From NCBI GenBank assembly GCA_016719925.1, contig JADJYC010000002.1:1-64000 (forward strand): DNA of 64,000 nt, written 5' to 3'. Below, piece by piece: positions 9,626 through 20,442 of the stretch. The position numbers and the translations under genes were made by a program. This DNA is from Crocinitomicaceae bacterium (lineage in GTDB: Bacteria; Bacteroidota; Bacteroidia; Flavobacteriales_D; Crocinitomicaceae). Every line of letters starts with the position of its first letter. The first letter of the stretch is position 1. The notes under the pieces were generated by a model. The model saw only the letters and a program-made list of their open reading frames with translations, was not told where the DNA came from and made no database searches.

Positions 9626-10481
9626 TCAAGTGAGAAAAATTTCATCTTCTGAAACAAACTGAATGATTTCTGATTGAATATTTTTTGCCAGATACTCCTG
9701 CTCAAATTGTCCGCGCGTTGAAATGAGAATTGCCTTTTTTTTCAAATCCGTCATTTCCATAATTGTTGTGTAACCGGCTTTTGAAATAACCGTTTCACAC
9801 TGATGAATCAGCAGCTCAAGTTCGGCCGTCAAAAACAGTACGCTCCGGTTCAGGGCCTGAAACAATACCAATGAATTTATAACGAATCTGATTTTCAGCA
9901 GAAGAAAAACGGTTCAATAATCCGATAAATATTTTAGGAATTTTTAGTTCTGCCTTAATCAGTTCTCCGCAAAGCGGATTTTTTTCATTGTCCGGAATCC
10001 AGCACACGTCAAACTTGTTGATCCATTTCTGTAATTGGGAATTCACCCAGCTTTTTAAATACGGAATCTGCATTGCAAGCTGATGTGTAACCAGAATATT
10101 TTTTGTTGATGGTGTAAAAAGACCATAGCGGTTGTCAGAAATAATAACCTCAATTTTAAATTGCTCTACCAGTCTTTTTACCGTTTCATTTTCTTTGGAA
10201 ATAGCAGATTTGATTTTAAAAAGCTGATTTAAAATTTGCAAATAAGACGATTTATCAGAATTGAACTGAACGTTATAACCGGGCAGAAAAACATATTCCA
10301 GCTGCGGAAATTCTCTCTTCATAAAATCCAGCTGCGCTTCATTGCCTGCAAATAAAACCGTATTACCTGAGCTGATGAGTTGTCTGATCAGTACCACACA
10401 ACGCGTGGTATGTCCCATTCCCCAATCAAGTGGCGAAATCAAAACACGTTTATGGCTAATGTCAATCGGACTCACAGTCAA
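9626..10481 (-). CDS. MurG-like glycosyltransferase (family 28 type), internally deleted
   Basis: The N-terminal half reads VLISPLDWGMGHTTRCVVLI, a glycine-rich nucleotide-sugar transferase start like that of MurG-type enzymes, and runs to IGIVSGPEPERTVF near 9832. The C-terminal part resumes in another frame as ELELLIHQCETVISKAGYTT and KKAILISTRGQFEQEYLA, the donor-binding block. Homologous proteins, as I remember them, have about 60 residues between GPEPxRT and the CxxVISxxGY block. Here the two almost abut, so about 150-200 bases appear to be missing as well as the frame. The acceptor is unknown. Confidence 0.7.
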
Positions 10482-10539
10482 GCGCTAAAGTACATGATTC
10501 CCTGCAAATAAAGACATGCAGGGGTAATGCAGGAATAAT

Positions 10540-10547
10540 TATCTTTG
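10540..10547 (+). promoter_or_regulatory. -7 box for glyS
   Basis: TATCTTTG, fitting TAnnTTTG, 20 bases before the glyS ATG. Confidence 0.6.
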
Positions 10548-10566
10548 TCTCCAAAATTTTCAAACC

Positions 10567-12100
10567 ATGTCAGCACAGGAAGATAAACTGAAAGATATAA
10601 TAGGACACGCAAAAGAATACGGTTTTGTATTTCCGTCAAGTGAAATTTATGACGGATTAAGCGCAACCTATGATTATGGTCAACTGGGTGCTGAACTGAA
10701 AAACAACATCAAAAACTATTGGTGGAAAGCCATGGTTCACATGCATGAAAATATTGTTGGTATTGACGCGGCAATTTTTATGCACCCGACAACATGGAAA
10801 GCTTCAGGTCACGTAGATGCATTTAATGATCCGCTGATAGACAATAAAGATTCCAAAAAAAGATACCGTGCGGATGTACTGATCGAAGAACACATTGAAA
10901 AAATCCGCGCAAAAACGAAAAAGAAATTGAAAAGGGACGCGCAAAATTTGGTGATGCTTTTGATGAAGCAACATTCAGAAATACTAATCCCAACGTTGTA
11001 AAGAAGATCTGCAGAGATTAAGGAGATTGAAGACAAAATGCGTGATTGTCTGGAGAACAGCAAACTGGACGAACTGAAATGTCTGATTGATGATCTTGGA
11101 ATTGTTTGTCCAATCAGCGGTTCAAAAACTGGACAGAAGTAAGACAATTTAATCTGATGTTTGCTACTGAACTTGGATCTGTTTCAGGTGAATCAGCAAA
11201 AATTTATTTACGGCCTGAAACTGCGCAGGGAATTTTTGTCAATTTTTTAAATGTGCAGAAATCAGGAAGAATGAAAATTCCTTTTGGTATTGCACAAATT
11301 GGAAAAGCATTCAGAAATGAAATTGTTGCACGTCAGTTTATTTTCCGCATGCGTGAATTTGAACAAATGGAAATGCAGTTTTTTGTGAAACCGGGGGAAG
11401 AAATGAAGTGGTATGAGTACTGGAAAAATTTCAGAATGAAATGGCATCAGGCTTTAGGTTTTGGAGAAAAGAACTATCGTTTTCACGATCACATCAAACT
11501 TGCACATTATGCAAATGCCGCCTGTGACATTGAACATGAGTTTCCGTTTGGATTTAAAGAACTGGAAGGTATTCACTCAAGAACAGATTTTGATCTTAAA
11601 CAACATGAAGAATTCTCCGGAAAAAAACTGCGGTTTTTTGATCCGGAAACAAATGAATCTTATATTCCATATGTAGTTGAAACTTCTATCGGATTAGACA
11701 GAATGTTTCTTGCAATTCTTTCACAATCATATAAAAATGAAAAGCTGGAAGACGGAAGTGAACGTGTAGTTCTTTCTATTCCACCAGCACTCGCTCCCTA
11801 TAAAGTTGCTGTGATGCCGCTGGTGAAAAAAGATGGTCTGCCTGAAAAAGCAAGAGAGATTATTGACTCATTGAAACTGGATTTTAATTGTCAGTATGAT
11901 GAAAAAGATTCCATCGGAAAAAGATACAGAAGACAAGATGCAATCGGAACACCTTTTTCTGTAACCGTTGATCATGATTCTTTAACTGATAATAAAGTAA
12001 CCATTCGTGACCGTGATACAATGAAACAAGAACGGGTTGCCATTTCAGATTTACACCGCATCATTGATGAGAAAGTGAATATAGAAAACTGCTGGTGTGA
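10567..12100 (+). CDS. glyS: Glycine-tRNA ligase, single-chain type, with about four frameshifts
   Basis: Charges tRNA-Gly. The first frame (MSAQEDKLKDIIGHAKEYGF, then VFPSSEIYDGLSATYDYGQL) matches the alpha2-type class II enzyme. Breaks near 10918 and 11000 enclose KEIEKGRAKFGDAFDEATFR; another near 11125 precedes NWTEVRQFNLMFATELGS. The motif 2 and 3 regions (YLRPETAQGIFVNF, FRNEI, SIGLDRMFLAIL) and the anticodon-binding domain (PPALAPYKVAVMPLVKK) follow. The natural end is probably the TGA at 12098-12100 after a last single-base shift. The open frame that continues to 12191 reads through a dispersed intergenic repeat (CCACGAAGACATGGAG). The usual symbol for this form varies (glyS or glyQS). 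Confidence 0.9.
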
Positions 12101-12101
12101 T

Positions 12102-12215
12102 TTTTTACCACGAAGACATGGAGAACAAAGAGTGACACAGAGAAAAAATTACAAACTCCAAAATCAATTGCACCCTTTGCGAGATGAATAATTCACGCTA
12201 AGGCGCTAAGTTCCC
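12102..12215. repeat. Dispersed intergenic repeat remnants after glyS
   Basis: CCACGAAGACATGGAGAAC and CACGCTAAGGCGCTAAGTTC are variants of a dispersed repeat. A near copy, CACGCAAAGACGCTAAGTTC, lies at 23646-23665, and related text occurs at 61950-62000. They mark this stretch as intergenic rather than coding. Confidence 0.55.
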
Positions 12216-12240
12216 GTTTTAGAAATTCTGACACAAAAAA

Positions 12241-12272
12241 AAATCACGCCCCTTTTTTAAGAAGCGTGATTT
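12241..12272. terminator. Bidirectional terminator between glyS and the convergent gene
   Basis: The arms AAATCACGC (12241-12249) and GCGTGATTT (12264-12272), with an A-run on the left, can act in both directions between converging genes. Confidence 0.7.
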
Positions 12273-12291
12273 AAAATCAAAAAATTATTTT

Positions 12292-12702
12292 TTAGAATTT
12301 AGCTGTTCTTTTATCCTGTTCACGTTTTACAAAATCACTCATAGCGATGAATGGTTCGTTAGGTGTTTTTTTCAGGAATGTTTTTTTCTCAGCAATCATC
12401 ACTTTGAACTGGCAGAAAGGTTCACGGCTGCATCCTTCAGCATTATAAATTGTTCCGTACGCAACTTCTGAATTTGATTTCTGATCTTCAGAATAAGACA
12501 AACCACTTGGACAACGTGAATATGATTTGCGTGCGTCATAACCTGTCAAAATTCCTATTTCTTTAAATACGATACGCTCCATGTGCTGGTCAAGATTAAA
12601 CTCAGCATCTGATAATGCCTTTTCAGAATTGGAAAATACCATAAAGGAAAAAAGCACCAGTATGCCGGTTCCCAGTAAAATTAGATTCAATGATTTTTTC
12701 AT
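12292..12702 (-). CDS. Membrane-anchored or exported hypothetical protein
   Basis: A 136-residue protein with one N-terminal hydrophobic segment (MKKSLNLILLGTGILVLFSF) and a polar remainder with three cysteines (SRCPSG, EGCSREPFCQF) that could form disulphides outside the cytoplasm. I do not recognise the family. It sits 14 bases after the DUF2306 gene on the same strand and is probably cotranscribed with it. Confidence 0.7.
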   Translation of the reverse strand: MKKSLNLILLGTGILVLFSFMVFSNSEKALSDAEFNLDQHMERIVFKEIGILTGYDARKSYSRCPSGLSYSEDQKSNSEVAYGTIYNAEGCSREPFCQFKVMIAEKKTFLKKTPNEPFIAMSDFVKREQDKRTAKF

Positions 12703-12716
12703 AGCAGTTGTTTTGG

Positions 12717-13364
12717 TTAGGTATTGACTTTGAGCTTATTCACTTTTCTTTCCATTGCAAATATCATGCCTTCAGCAATAAAAAGGTTCAGCAGCCAGCT
12801 CAGCCAGGCCGTTGAAACAATAATTATTTCTTTTTCATATCCTATAATTTCAGAAAAAGCAGGAACAAGTAACCGCAACGTCACCGCTGCAAACGACAAA
12901 GCAAAAGAGCGCATCATCCAAATTTTATGCTCATGCAGATTTCTGTTTTTAATTTTTATAACCGCCATAATGGTTGTTACAAACCATAGAATACCCATAA
13001 TCAAAAAAGCAACAGTTGACCAGAAACCTCCCTCAGCATAAAAGGCCATGATTATTCCTGTTGGTGCTGCAAACAAAAGAATTCCGTACACATAAATTTT
13101 TCCTGACATTCGATGAAACTTCATGTACTTCTTTCTGAAAACATCCAAAAACTGAAACGGACCAATGAGTATCACAATCATTCCGGAGAAAACATGAAAA
13201 TAAAAAACGGTTCTCCAGAAAGGATCATTTACGATATCCTGTTTTTCAAGCAAAAAATTAGTATCAGATTTAAACGTGGTGTACTCAGTTGTTATAACAA
13301 ATAATATAACCGCCAGCACAGCAAGCATAGCCCACAATATATATCTGAATAATTTGCTGGTCAT
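12717..13364 (-). CDS. DUF2306 family multi-pass membrane protein
   Basis: A 215-residue protein with about six membrane segments, including LWAMLAVLAVILFVITTEY, FYFHVFSGMIVILIGPFQFL and WLSWLLNLFIAEGMIFAM. The short motifs KFHRMSGKIYVYGI and NLHEHKIWMMRSFALSFAA contain the conserved His residues of this family, which might bind a metal or haem (inference). The family function is not established. It is divergent from the small exported protein at 13492. Confidence 0.8.
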   Translation of the reverse strand: MTSKLFRYILWAMLAVLAVILFVITTEYTTFKSDTNFLLEKQDIVNDPFWRTVFYFHVFSGMIVILIGPFQFLDVFRKKYMKFHRMSGKIYVYGILLFAAPTGIIMAFYAEGGFWSTVAFLIMGILWFVTTIMAVIKIKNRNLHEHKIWMMRSFALSFAAVTLRLLVPAFSEIIGYEKEIIIVSTAWLSWLLNLFIAEGMIFAMERKVNKLKVNT

Positions 13365-13491
13365 TATTTGATAAGTACAATTTAAGCGGATTTTGGTTCA
13401 ACCAGTTTTCTTTAAGTTTTTTTAACGGCAGATGAATTTCATAAACACAGAAAACGGAATCCATTTATCATTAGTTTTAAAAGAAAAAACT

Positions 13492-13812
13492 ATGATCACA
13501 TCAAACGGAATCTTCAAAGTAATGGCAGGAACGGCACTGCTAATTTTTTCAATTGCCGCGCTTATTTTTGTTTCCCGTCCTGCAACAGCGGGAAACGTTG
13601 GAACTAACCCCTATTTACCAGTTGAAGACGGAATGGGTGGTCAATACACGTTGCAGTATGCAGCCGGCCATGAATCGGACGGAACATTTTACTGGCACAT
13701 GAGTGTATTCAACAGATCAACCGGTGCATTTAAAGTATTTTACTGGGACAGAGAAGAACAAATCTGGGGCAGTCTGTTTCCTGAAGGAAGTACTTTTCCA
13801 TCATTGCCATAA
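13492..13812 (+). CDS. Small exported hypothetical protein
   Basis: About 106 residues starting at the ATG at 13492, which follows an A-rich stretch and gives a good signal peptide (MITSNGIFKVMAGTALLIFS, then ALIFVSRPATAG). Starting 60 bases upstream would add an unlikely polar leader. The mature part is rich in Tyr/Trp (GGQYTLQYAAGHESDGTFYW). I do not recognise it. No neighbour is close enough to form an operon. Confidence 0.65.
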   Translation: MITSNGIFKVMAGTALLIFSIAALIFVSRPATAGNVGTNPYLPVEDGMGGQYTLQYAAGHESDGTFYWHMSVFNRSTGAFKVFYWDREEQIWGSLFPEGSTFPSLP

Positions 13813-13922
13813 TCCTGTTGTCAAGACGAATTAACCCAGGGTGCAAATTGATTGTGCCCTTAGTTTATTTTCTCTTACCAATTATTCTTTAATTATTACC
13901 TTAGCAAACCCAAATTACCTGA

Positions 13923-16900
13923 GTGAGACTATTTTATCTATGCATTTTTTTATGGATGCTGATTGGATTTTCTATCCAGTCATGTAATTCCGTTACTGAA
14001 AACTCAGTACAATCAACAGATTCCATAATTGAAACGGACAGCGCCTTCTTCATTTCAAGGGCGAATAAGGACACTATTTATACAGGTGTTGATTTCGAAA
14101 TTGAAGGTGAATGGAAAGATACTTCAAAATTTCACATCAACAGTCATATGTTTGGTGCGGCTGACATCCATACCGAAGAGAGCCAGAAATACATTTATAT
14201 CTACGATTCACTTTACCACAATGCGGCAAAAATAATTGAAGACAGTGCAGAAATCAGAACCCCGGGAGAAGACACGTTTGATATTCCTGTTCCCGTTGAA
14301 TGGAAATTTAACTCAACAACATTAAAGGCAGGTATTCCTTCTGAAACAGGTCCGTTAAGAAGAAAAGAAAATGCCCGGCTGGATATCCAGTATCTCAATA
14401 CTGAATCCGGTATGCCATCAGCTTATGTCAGTGCACTCATTTTTGACAAGGAAGGTACGATGTGGATGGGAACACAAAAAGGGCTGTGTAAATATGACGG
14501 AAAATTCATTACTAATTACACAACAGAACATGGCTTGCCGGATGAGTCTATTTCAAAATTATTTGAAGATTCCAAAGGCAATCTCTGGATTGGAACTCAA
14601 TACGGAGGACTGGCAAAATATGACGGAAAAAACATACAGGTTTTTAATGATCAAAATGGATTACCAGCCAATAATATCAGCGGAATAACTGAAGACTCAA
14701 AAGGAAACATCTGGGTGAGTATGTGGGGTGGCGGTGTTTCAAAATTTGACGGAAAATTTATTACTACCTGGGATCGCGAACAGGGATTATATGAGATGCG
14801 TGTTTTATCTGTAGAGGCAGATGAAAATGACAATATCTGGATTTGCACAAATGGTCAGGGACTATTCAGATATGACGGAAAATCCATTATTAATTATACC
14901 GGTAAAAGTGGATTTAAAGACCGTTACCTCATTTGCACAAAAAAAGATTCCAAAGGCAGAATGTGGGTTGGTAACTGGTATGGAATAAGATATTTCGATA
15001 AAGATTCTGTTTTTGATTTCCACTACAGTAATGATCCGTTAACCGGACCAACCGGTAATATTTTTGAAGACAGTAAAGGTAATATCTGGTTTGCAACCAA
15101 TGCACTTGGTGTATTAAGGTATGATGGAAATTCCTTTATGACAATTAATGAACTCACCGGATTACCCGCCATGAGTGCGTCGCAGGTTGCAGAAGATCCT
15201 TATGGAAATTTATGGTTTGCAACGGAAGGTGGTGGTGTCTGCAGATACAATCCAAACTCATTTGAATATTTTGACGAGTCTTCCGGATTAAACAGCAAAA
15301 TTGTAAACGCAATTAGTGAAACTTCAGATGGTCAGGTTCTTTTTGCTACTGACGGAGGACTGGTATTTTTTGATGATACATCATTCCGCAAATTATATGT
15401 GAGAAACAGTGCAGAGGAACAAACCGGAAGAATTTATGATGTCATAGTAAATTCCAAAAATGAAATCTGGTTTACGGCACTGAACGGACATATATACAGA
15501 ATTGTCAATGACAGTATCAGAGCGTTTGGAAGTAATCAGGGTGTGCATGATCATAATGTGACGGCGTTTTCTGAAAGAGTTCCAAATGAAATGTGGCTGG
15601 GTTCCTGGAATGTGGGGCTCTCTCAGTTAACTCCAAAAGGTTTTACAGTCTTCAATGCCAGAAGTGGTTTACATAATTTTATTATCACCGATTTATATAC
15701 TGACCACAATCAGGTTTTGTGGATTGCAACAGATGGTGAAGGAATTACCCGCTATGACGGAAAAAAATTCAAACACATAACTAAAAATGAAGGCCTCATT
15801 CACAACCAGGTTAACTCATTTTATGAAGACAGTTTTAATAATTTATGGGTTTGCGGAAAAAAAGGAATCAATCTTATCAATCAAAATCAAGTCCTGACTT
15901 CTGATGTTAATCCGATGTTGCCAGACAAGGATGTAAAGTCAGTAATTCAAGATAACGGGGGTAACTTCTGGATATTCACAGCAAACGGTTTACTCTATCT
16001 CAAATTAAAAGACGGCCTGAAACCGTCAGTCTGGAATATTGACAATTACAATTCCAAACTGTTTACACAATTTGATGGTCTGATTGGTACTGATTTTATT
16101 CCGCGCAGCGCATTTATTGATTCCAAAAACAGAATCTGGTTTGGTACAGGAAAAGGTCTGATGATGAAAAACCTCAGCACATTTGATGTTACTCCCAAAA
16201 AACCAAAAATCAATATAGAAACAATCAGGATCAATGGAAATTTTATTGACTACAATAATCTTGACAGTTCACTTTATGATTCTTTATTTTCTTCTTTTGA
16301 TGAAATTAAAAAAGGAATTGGTGCGCCTGAAATATTCACCAATTATCCTTCAACCCTTATCTTGCCGTCTAATGCCAATCACCTTACCTTTGTTTTCACA
16401 ACGCAAAGCTGGCATTCGGATAAAATTAAATTCACATATCGATTAATTGGTGCTGATGAAAACTGGAGCGTACCTTCAGAAGATACCTGGGCAGAATACA
16501 GAAATTTATCCTACGGTGATTATACTTTTCAGCTGAAAGGTCTGGGTGAATCCAATGCTGAAAGTGCCATACTGGAATATCAATTTACTATTACTCCGCC
16601 ATGGTATCACACATGGTGGGCGCGTATCTTTTTTGCGCTGATTATAATTCTGTCAATACGATTTTTCATTCGGCTCAGAACAAAAAAACTGGAAGAAAAA
16701 AGAATAGAACTCGAACAAAAAGTTCTGGAACGTACAGCTGAACTTGATGTCAAAAACAAAGAACTGACATCGCAGAATTCGATAATCGAAGAACAGCGTC
16801 TGGAAGCCGAAAAAAGAAAAGAAGAAATTGAAAAACAACATACGCTTCTGGAAGAAACGCATAAAGAAATCAAAGACAGTATCAATTACGCCAAACGAAT

Positions 16901-17620
16901 TCAGGAAGCCATACTTCCAACCCATGAAACAATTTCAAAAAACATAGCTGATAATTTTATTCTTTACAAACCAAAGGATGTTGTAGCGGGAGATTTTTAC
17001 TGGATTCAGGATGTAGAAAACGGATTTGTTTTTGCAGCTGCGGATTGCACCGGACATGGTGTACCGGGAGCAATGGTATCAGTAGTTTGTTACAATGCAT
17101 TAAACAGATCTGTCAGAGAATTTGGTTTGACATCACCTGAAAAAATTCTGGATAAAACCCGTGAAATTGTATTGGAAACATTCCAGCAAAACAGCGCTCA
17201 GGTTAATGACGGAATGGATGCATCTATTGTTTACATCAGCAATATAGATTCAAAAGGAAACAGAAAATGCTTTTCAGTGGTGCAAACAATACACTCACTG
17301 TTGTAAGAAATAATGAAATGATTGAACTGGAAGGAGATAAACAACCGGTTGGAAATTATAAAGATGCAAAACCATTTACGCTGAAAGAATTCACCTGTCA
17401 GGCCGGTGATATTATTTATTTGTTTACAGATGGTTACGCTGATCAGTTTGGCGGACCAAAAGGTAAAAAACTGAAATCAAAAGTTCTCAAAGAAATTCTC
17501 CTGAATATTTCAACTGATAATTTGAATGTGCAGCGTGAAAAATTACTTGGTTTTCTGGAAGAATGGAAAGGAGATCTGGAACAGCTGGATGATATCTCAG
17601 TGTTTGGTTTTAAAGTCTGA
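13923..17620 (+). CDS. Two-component-type beta-propeller sensor with Y_Y_Y domain and SpoIIE/PP2C phosphatase output, one frameshift
   Basis: A sensor of about 1230 residues. GTG start and probable lipoprotein or signal leader (LIGFSIQSC). From about residue 150 to 780 there are repeats of the Reg_prop type (GNLWIGTQYGGLAKYDGK) forming beta-propellers; then a Y_Y_Y domain, a membrane helix (ARIFFALIIILSIRFFIRL, about 905-925) and a Glu/Lys-rich coiled coil. The output domain begins INYAKRIQEAILP and has GDFYW, AADCTGHGVPGAMVS and a DGMDAS metal site. One A is missing near 17270; the frame resumes at MLFSGANNTLTVV and ends DDISVFGFKV. The propeller should be periplasmic and the phosphatase cytoplasmic, dephosphorylating an unidentified Ser/Thr-phosphorylated partner. 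A related output domain occurs at 53324-55450. Confidence 0.85.
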
Positions 17621-18705
17621 TCACTGAATAATACTTTCATAGATTGCCTGATTTCTGTTTTTCAGCTGGGCAAAAACATCATCAATACTCAGATCAAAAT
17701 CAGCTCTTATTTTCAGACTTTCTGTATAGGTTTTTTCCAGTTCATCAATCAGCGGAATAAATAGTTTCAAAGATTCAACCAGCACTTTTTGTGTTGAACT
17801 GATACTTGCAGGATTATACACTTTCAAAACATCCCTGAGCTTTTTCAGGTGCACCATCACTTTGGTATCACTGGTAAAATTTTCAAAAATCAATCGGCTT
17901 GATTCTACAAATGCACCTAATGCAAATAAAGTATCTGAACATTGTTCACGGTTCACGGTACGCATGATTATTTTCCCATACTCAGGTGAATCCATTGGCT
18001 TCATACTCCCCCACTCTTCCGGATCCATTTCAGCCAGTTTTGCAAGAATGGCGTTAGCATCATTGGTCCGTTCATTAAAAAAACAATAATTCATGTCAGC
18101 AAATAAAACTCCCTGAAGAATTCTGTAATAATCTGAATTTGATTTTGCTTTTTCCTTATTGTATTCAAGTGTCAGTTTAAGATCATTTGCCGAAGGCTGA
18201 ACACCTTTGTAAGTATCTACAGGGGCAGGGAAAGGCGGAATATAATCTTCAGAAACCTTGGAGATTATTTCCTGATCAGCCTGAGTGACGCTGAATGAAT
18301 TGGATTGCGCATCATATTGCGCTGTCATGATTGGTTTATCAAATTTACGCTTTCCGGTTTTTGCCAGTTCCGTCATGGGAATCTCCACTTCAATCATCTG
18401 CTTTTCTTTAAATGCAATAGAAGGAATGTAAGAAGCATCAATGTAGATGGATTTTGTCACGTAACCTTCTTTACTGAAATAAAGTGTTGTTCTTCTGTTT
18501 GCCGGCGCCCATGCCTGAAATTCTGCCTTGCTGAAAATGGATAACGTAGAATCCAGCCGGTCCTGCACTACTTTTATTGTGTAACCAGTCACGGGAGATT
18601 TAGAAGTTTCATCCACAACCAACCCTTTAATGCTCAGGAATTTTTCCTGTCCAAAACCAATAACGGTAAGCATTACGGCTGCAACAAATAATATATGTAA
18701 TTTTA
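17621..18705 (-). CDS. Exported protein with carboxypeptidase-regulatory-like N-terminal domain
   Basis: About 360 residues. The first ATG is at 18673, but the frame stays open upstream as IKLHILFVAAVMLTVIGFGQ, a good signal peptide whose start codon appears damaged (ATA at about 18705). After it comes KFLSIKGLVVDETSKSPVTG, a typical CarboxypepD_reg-like beta-sandwich found in many exported Bacteroidota proteins. The C-terminal two-thirds is helical and unrecognised. It ends 1 base after the convergent phosphatase sensor. Function unknown. Confidence 0.65.
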
Positions 18706-18788
18706 TACCCAGAATGGTTCAGTTTGGAGGTTCAGCAGTTTTTTGTTTTTTATCCGGAAATAATCTTGGGCACTTACTCCGGATTAAA

Positions 18789-18796
18789 TAAGTTTG
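18789..18796 (+). promoter_or_regulatory. -7 box for the aldehyde dehydrogenase gene
   Basis: TAAGTTTG, fitting TAnnTTTG, 18 bases before the ATG at 18814. Confidence 0.55.
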
Positions 18797-18813
18797 TTCT
18801 AACGTAATCGTGT

Positions 18814-20256
18814 ATGAAAGTTATTAAAAATTACATCAATGGTCAACTGATCAATCCTGTTTTCGACAAACACCTCGAAAACGTAGACCCATCGCGTGGA
18901 AAAGTCTATTCAACTATTCCTGACTCAACCGCAGAGGATGTTCAACTGGCTGTTGATGCTGCAGAGAAGGCATTTTACGGTTGGGCAAATACCTCCAAAG
19001 AAAAGCGCTCTGCCATACTGATGAAAATGGCACAATTAGTTGAAGACAGACTGGATATTTTCGCTGAGGCTGAATCACTTGACAATGGAAAACCAGTTTC
19101 ACTTGCAAAAGCAGTGGACATTCCAAGAGCGGTAAGTAATCTTCGCTTTTTTGCTACCGGAATTTTACATTTTGCTTCTGAATCACATTACATGGAATCA
19201 GAAGGGGTCAATTATACCACCAGAAAACCTATTGGAATTGTAGGTTGTATTTCTCCGTGGAATCTTCCGCTTTATCTGTTCACCTGGAAAATTGCTCCTG
19301 CTCTTGCTGCCGGAAATTGTGTTATTGCCAAGCCGTCTGAAATCACACCTATGACAGCTTACATGCTTTCTGAAATTTGTCTCGAAGCAGGTTTACCGGC
19401 GGGCGTGTTTAATATTGTTCACGGACTTGGTCACAAAGTTGGTGACGCTATGTCAAGACATCCAAAGATTAAAGCTATTTCATTTACAGGAGGAACAAAA
19501 ACAGGTGAAATTATTTCTTCAATTGCTGCACCGATGTTTAAAAAACTCTCACTTGAACTGGGAGGAAAAAATCCAAACATCATTTTTGCAGATTGTGATT
19601 TTGAAGATGCACTTTCTACTACAATGAGATCCTCTTTTGCAAATCAGGGACAAATATGTTTATGTGGTTCACGCATTTTTATTGAAAGACCGATCTACGA
19701 AAAATTTAAAACGGCATTTGTAGAAAAAACAAAAAAATCAAAAGTTTCTTTTCCATCAGATCCTGAAGCAAAACTGGGTGCTGTTGTTTCTCAGTCACAC
19801 ATGGAGAAAATACTTTCTTACATTCAACTTGCAAAAGAAGAAGGCGGAACGGTTTTAACAGGAGGTCAACGCGTAATTCTTGAAGGAGAATATAAAGACG
19901 GCTATTATTTGCAACCAACCATCATTGAAGGATTGTCCTATGACTGCCGCGTAAATCAGGAAGAAATTTTTGGACCGGTAGTGACCATCACTCCCTTTGA
20001 TACCGAAGAAGAAGCTTTGATGATGGCCAACTCAACTCAATTTGGATTAGCAGCAACTGTATGGACTACCAATTTGAAAAAAGCACATCGGGTTGCCGAC
20101 AATTTACAAAGCGGAATTGTCTGGCTGAACAGTTGGTTAGTACGTGATTTGAGAACACCTTTTGGGGGTGTAAAAGCTTCCGGTGTTGGGCGTGAAGGAG
20201 GATTTGAAGCACTGCGGTTTTTTACGGAGGCTAAGAATGTTTTTGTGAAATCTTAA
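18814..20256 (+). CDS. NAD(P)-dependent aldehyde dehydrogenase, semialdehyde dehydrogenase-like
   Basis: A 480-residue ALDH that oxidises an aldehyde to the acid. The Rossmann cofactor block GIVGCISPWNLPLY is at 141-154, the glycine motif FTGGTKTGE at 224-232, the general base Glu248 in LELGGKNP, and the nucleophile Cys282 in NQGQICLCGSR. The overall sequence (PFGGVKASGVGREGG near the C-terminus) resembles 2-aminomuconic or hydroxymuconic semialdehyde dehydrogenases (ALDH8-like), but no kynurenine-pathway genes flank it, so the substrate is open. Monocistronic with its own promoter. Confidence 0.88.
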   Translation: MKVIKNYINGQLINPVFDKHLENVDPSRGKVYSTIPDSTAEDVQLAVDAAEKAFYGWANTSKEKRSAILMKMAQLVEDRLDIFAEAESLDNGKPVSLAKAVDIPRAVSNLRFFATGILHFASESHYMESEGVNYTTRKPIGIVGCISPWNLPLYLFTWKIAPALAAGNCVIAKPSEITPMTAYMLSEICLEAGLPAGVFNIVHGLGHKVGDAMSRHPKIKAISFTGGTKTGEIISSIAAPMFKKLSLELGGKNPNIIFADCDFEDALSTTMRSSFANQGQICLCGSRIFIERPIYEKFKTAFVEKTKKSKVSFPSDPEAKLGAVVSQSHMEKILSYIQLAKEEGGTVLTGGQRVILEGEYKDGYYLQPTIIEGLSYDCRVNQEEIFGPVVTITPFDTEEEALMMANSTQFGLAATVWTTNLKKAHRVADNLQSGIVWLNSWLVRDLRTPFGGVKASGVGREGGFEALRFFTEAKNVFVKS

Positions 20257-20263
20257 ATAAAAT

Positions 20264-20428
20264 AAATTCCAAATTCAAATAATAAAATTTCAAAATTTTT
20301 TGAAGTGAATCACTGAAACCTGAACTGAGAATCTGTTTGATTTATCTGTGTTATTAATGATTTCGGCGTGACCTGTTCTTAGAACACCGGTTTGAAATTT
20401 TGACCTTTTGTATTTGGAACTTGAATTG
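20264..20428. repeat. Inverted heptamer-repeat element without a gene
   Basis: The left arm (about 20266-20300, AATTCCAAATTCAAATAAT and on) and the right arm (about 20391-20428, TTTGAAATTTTGACC and on) are imperfect inverted copies built from 7-base units. They enclose about 90 bases with no open frame. The element lies between convergent genes. Confidence 0.5.
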
Positions 20429-20442
20429 ATTTTTATTTAAAA

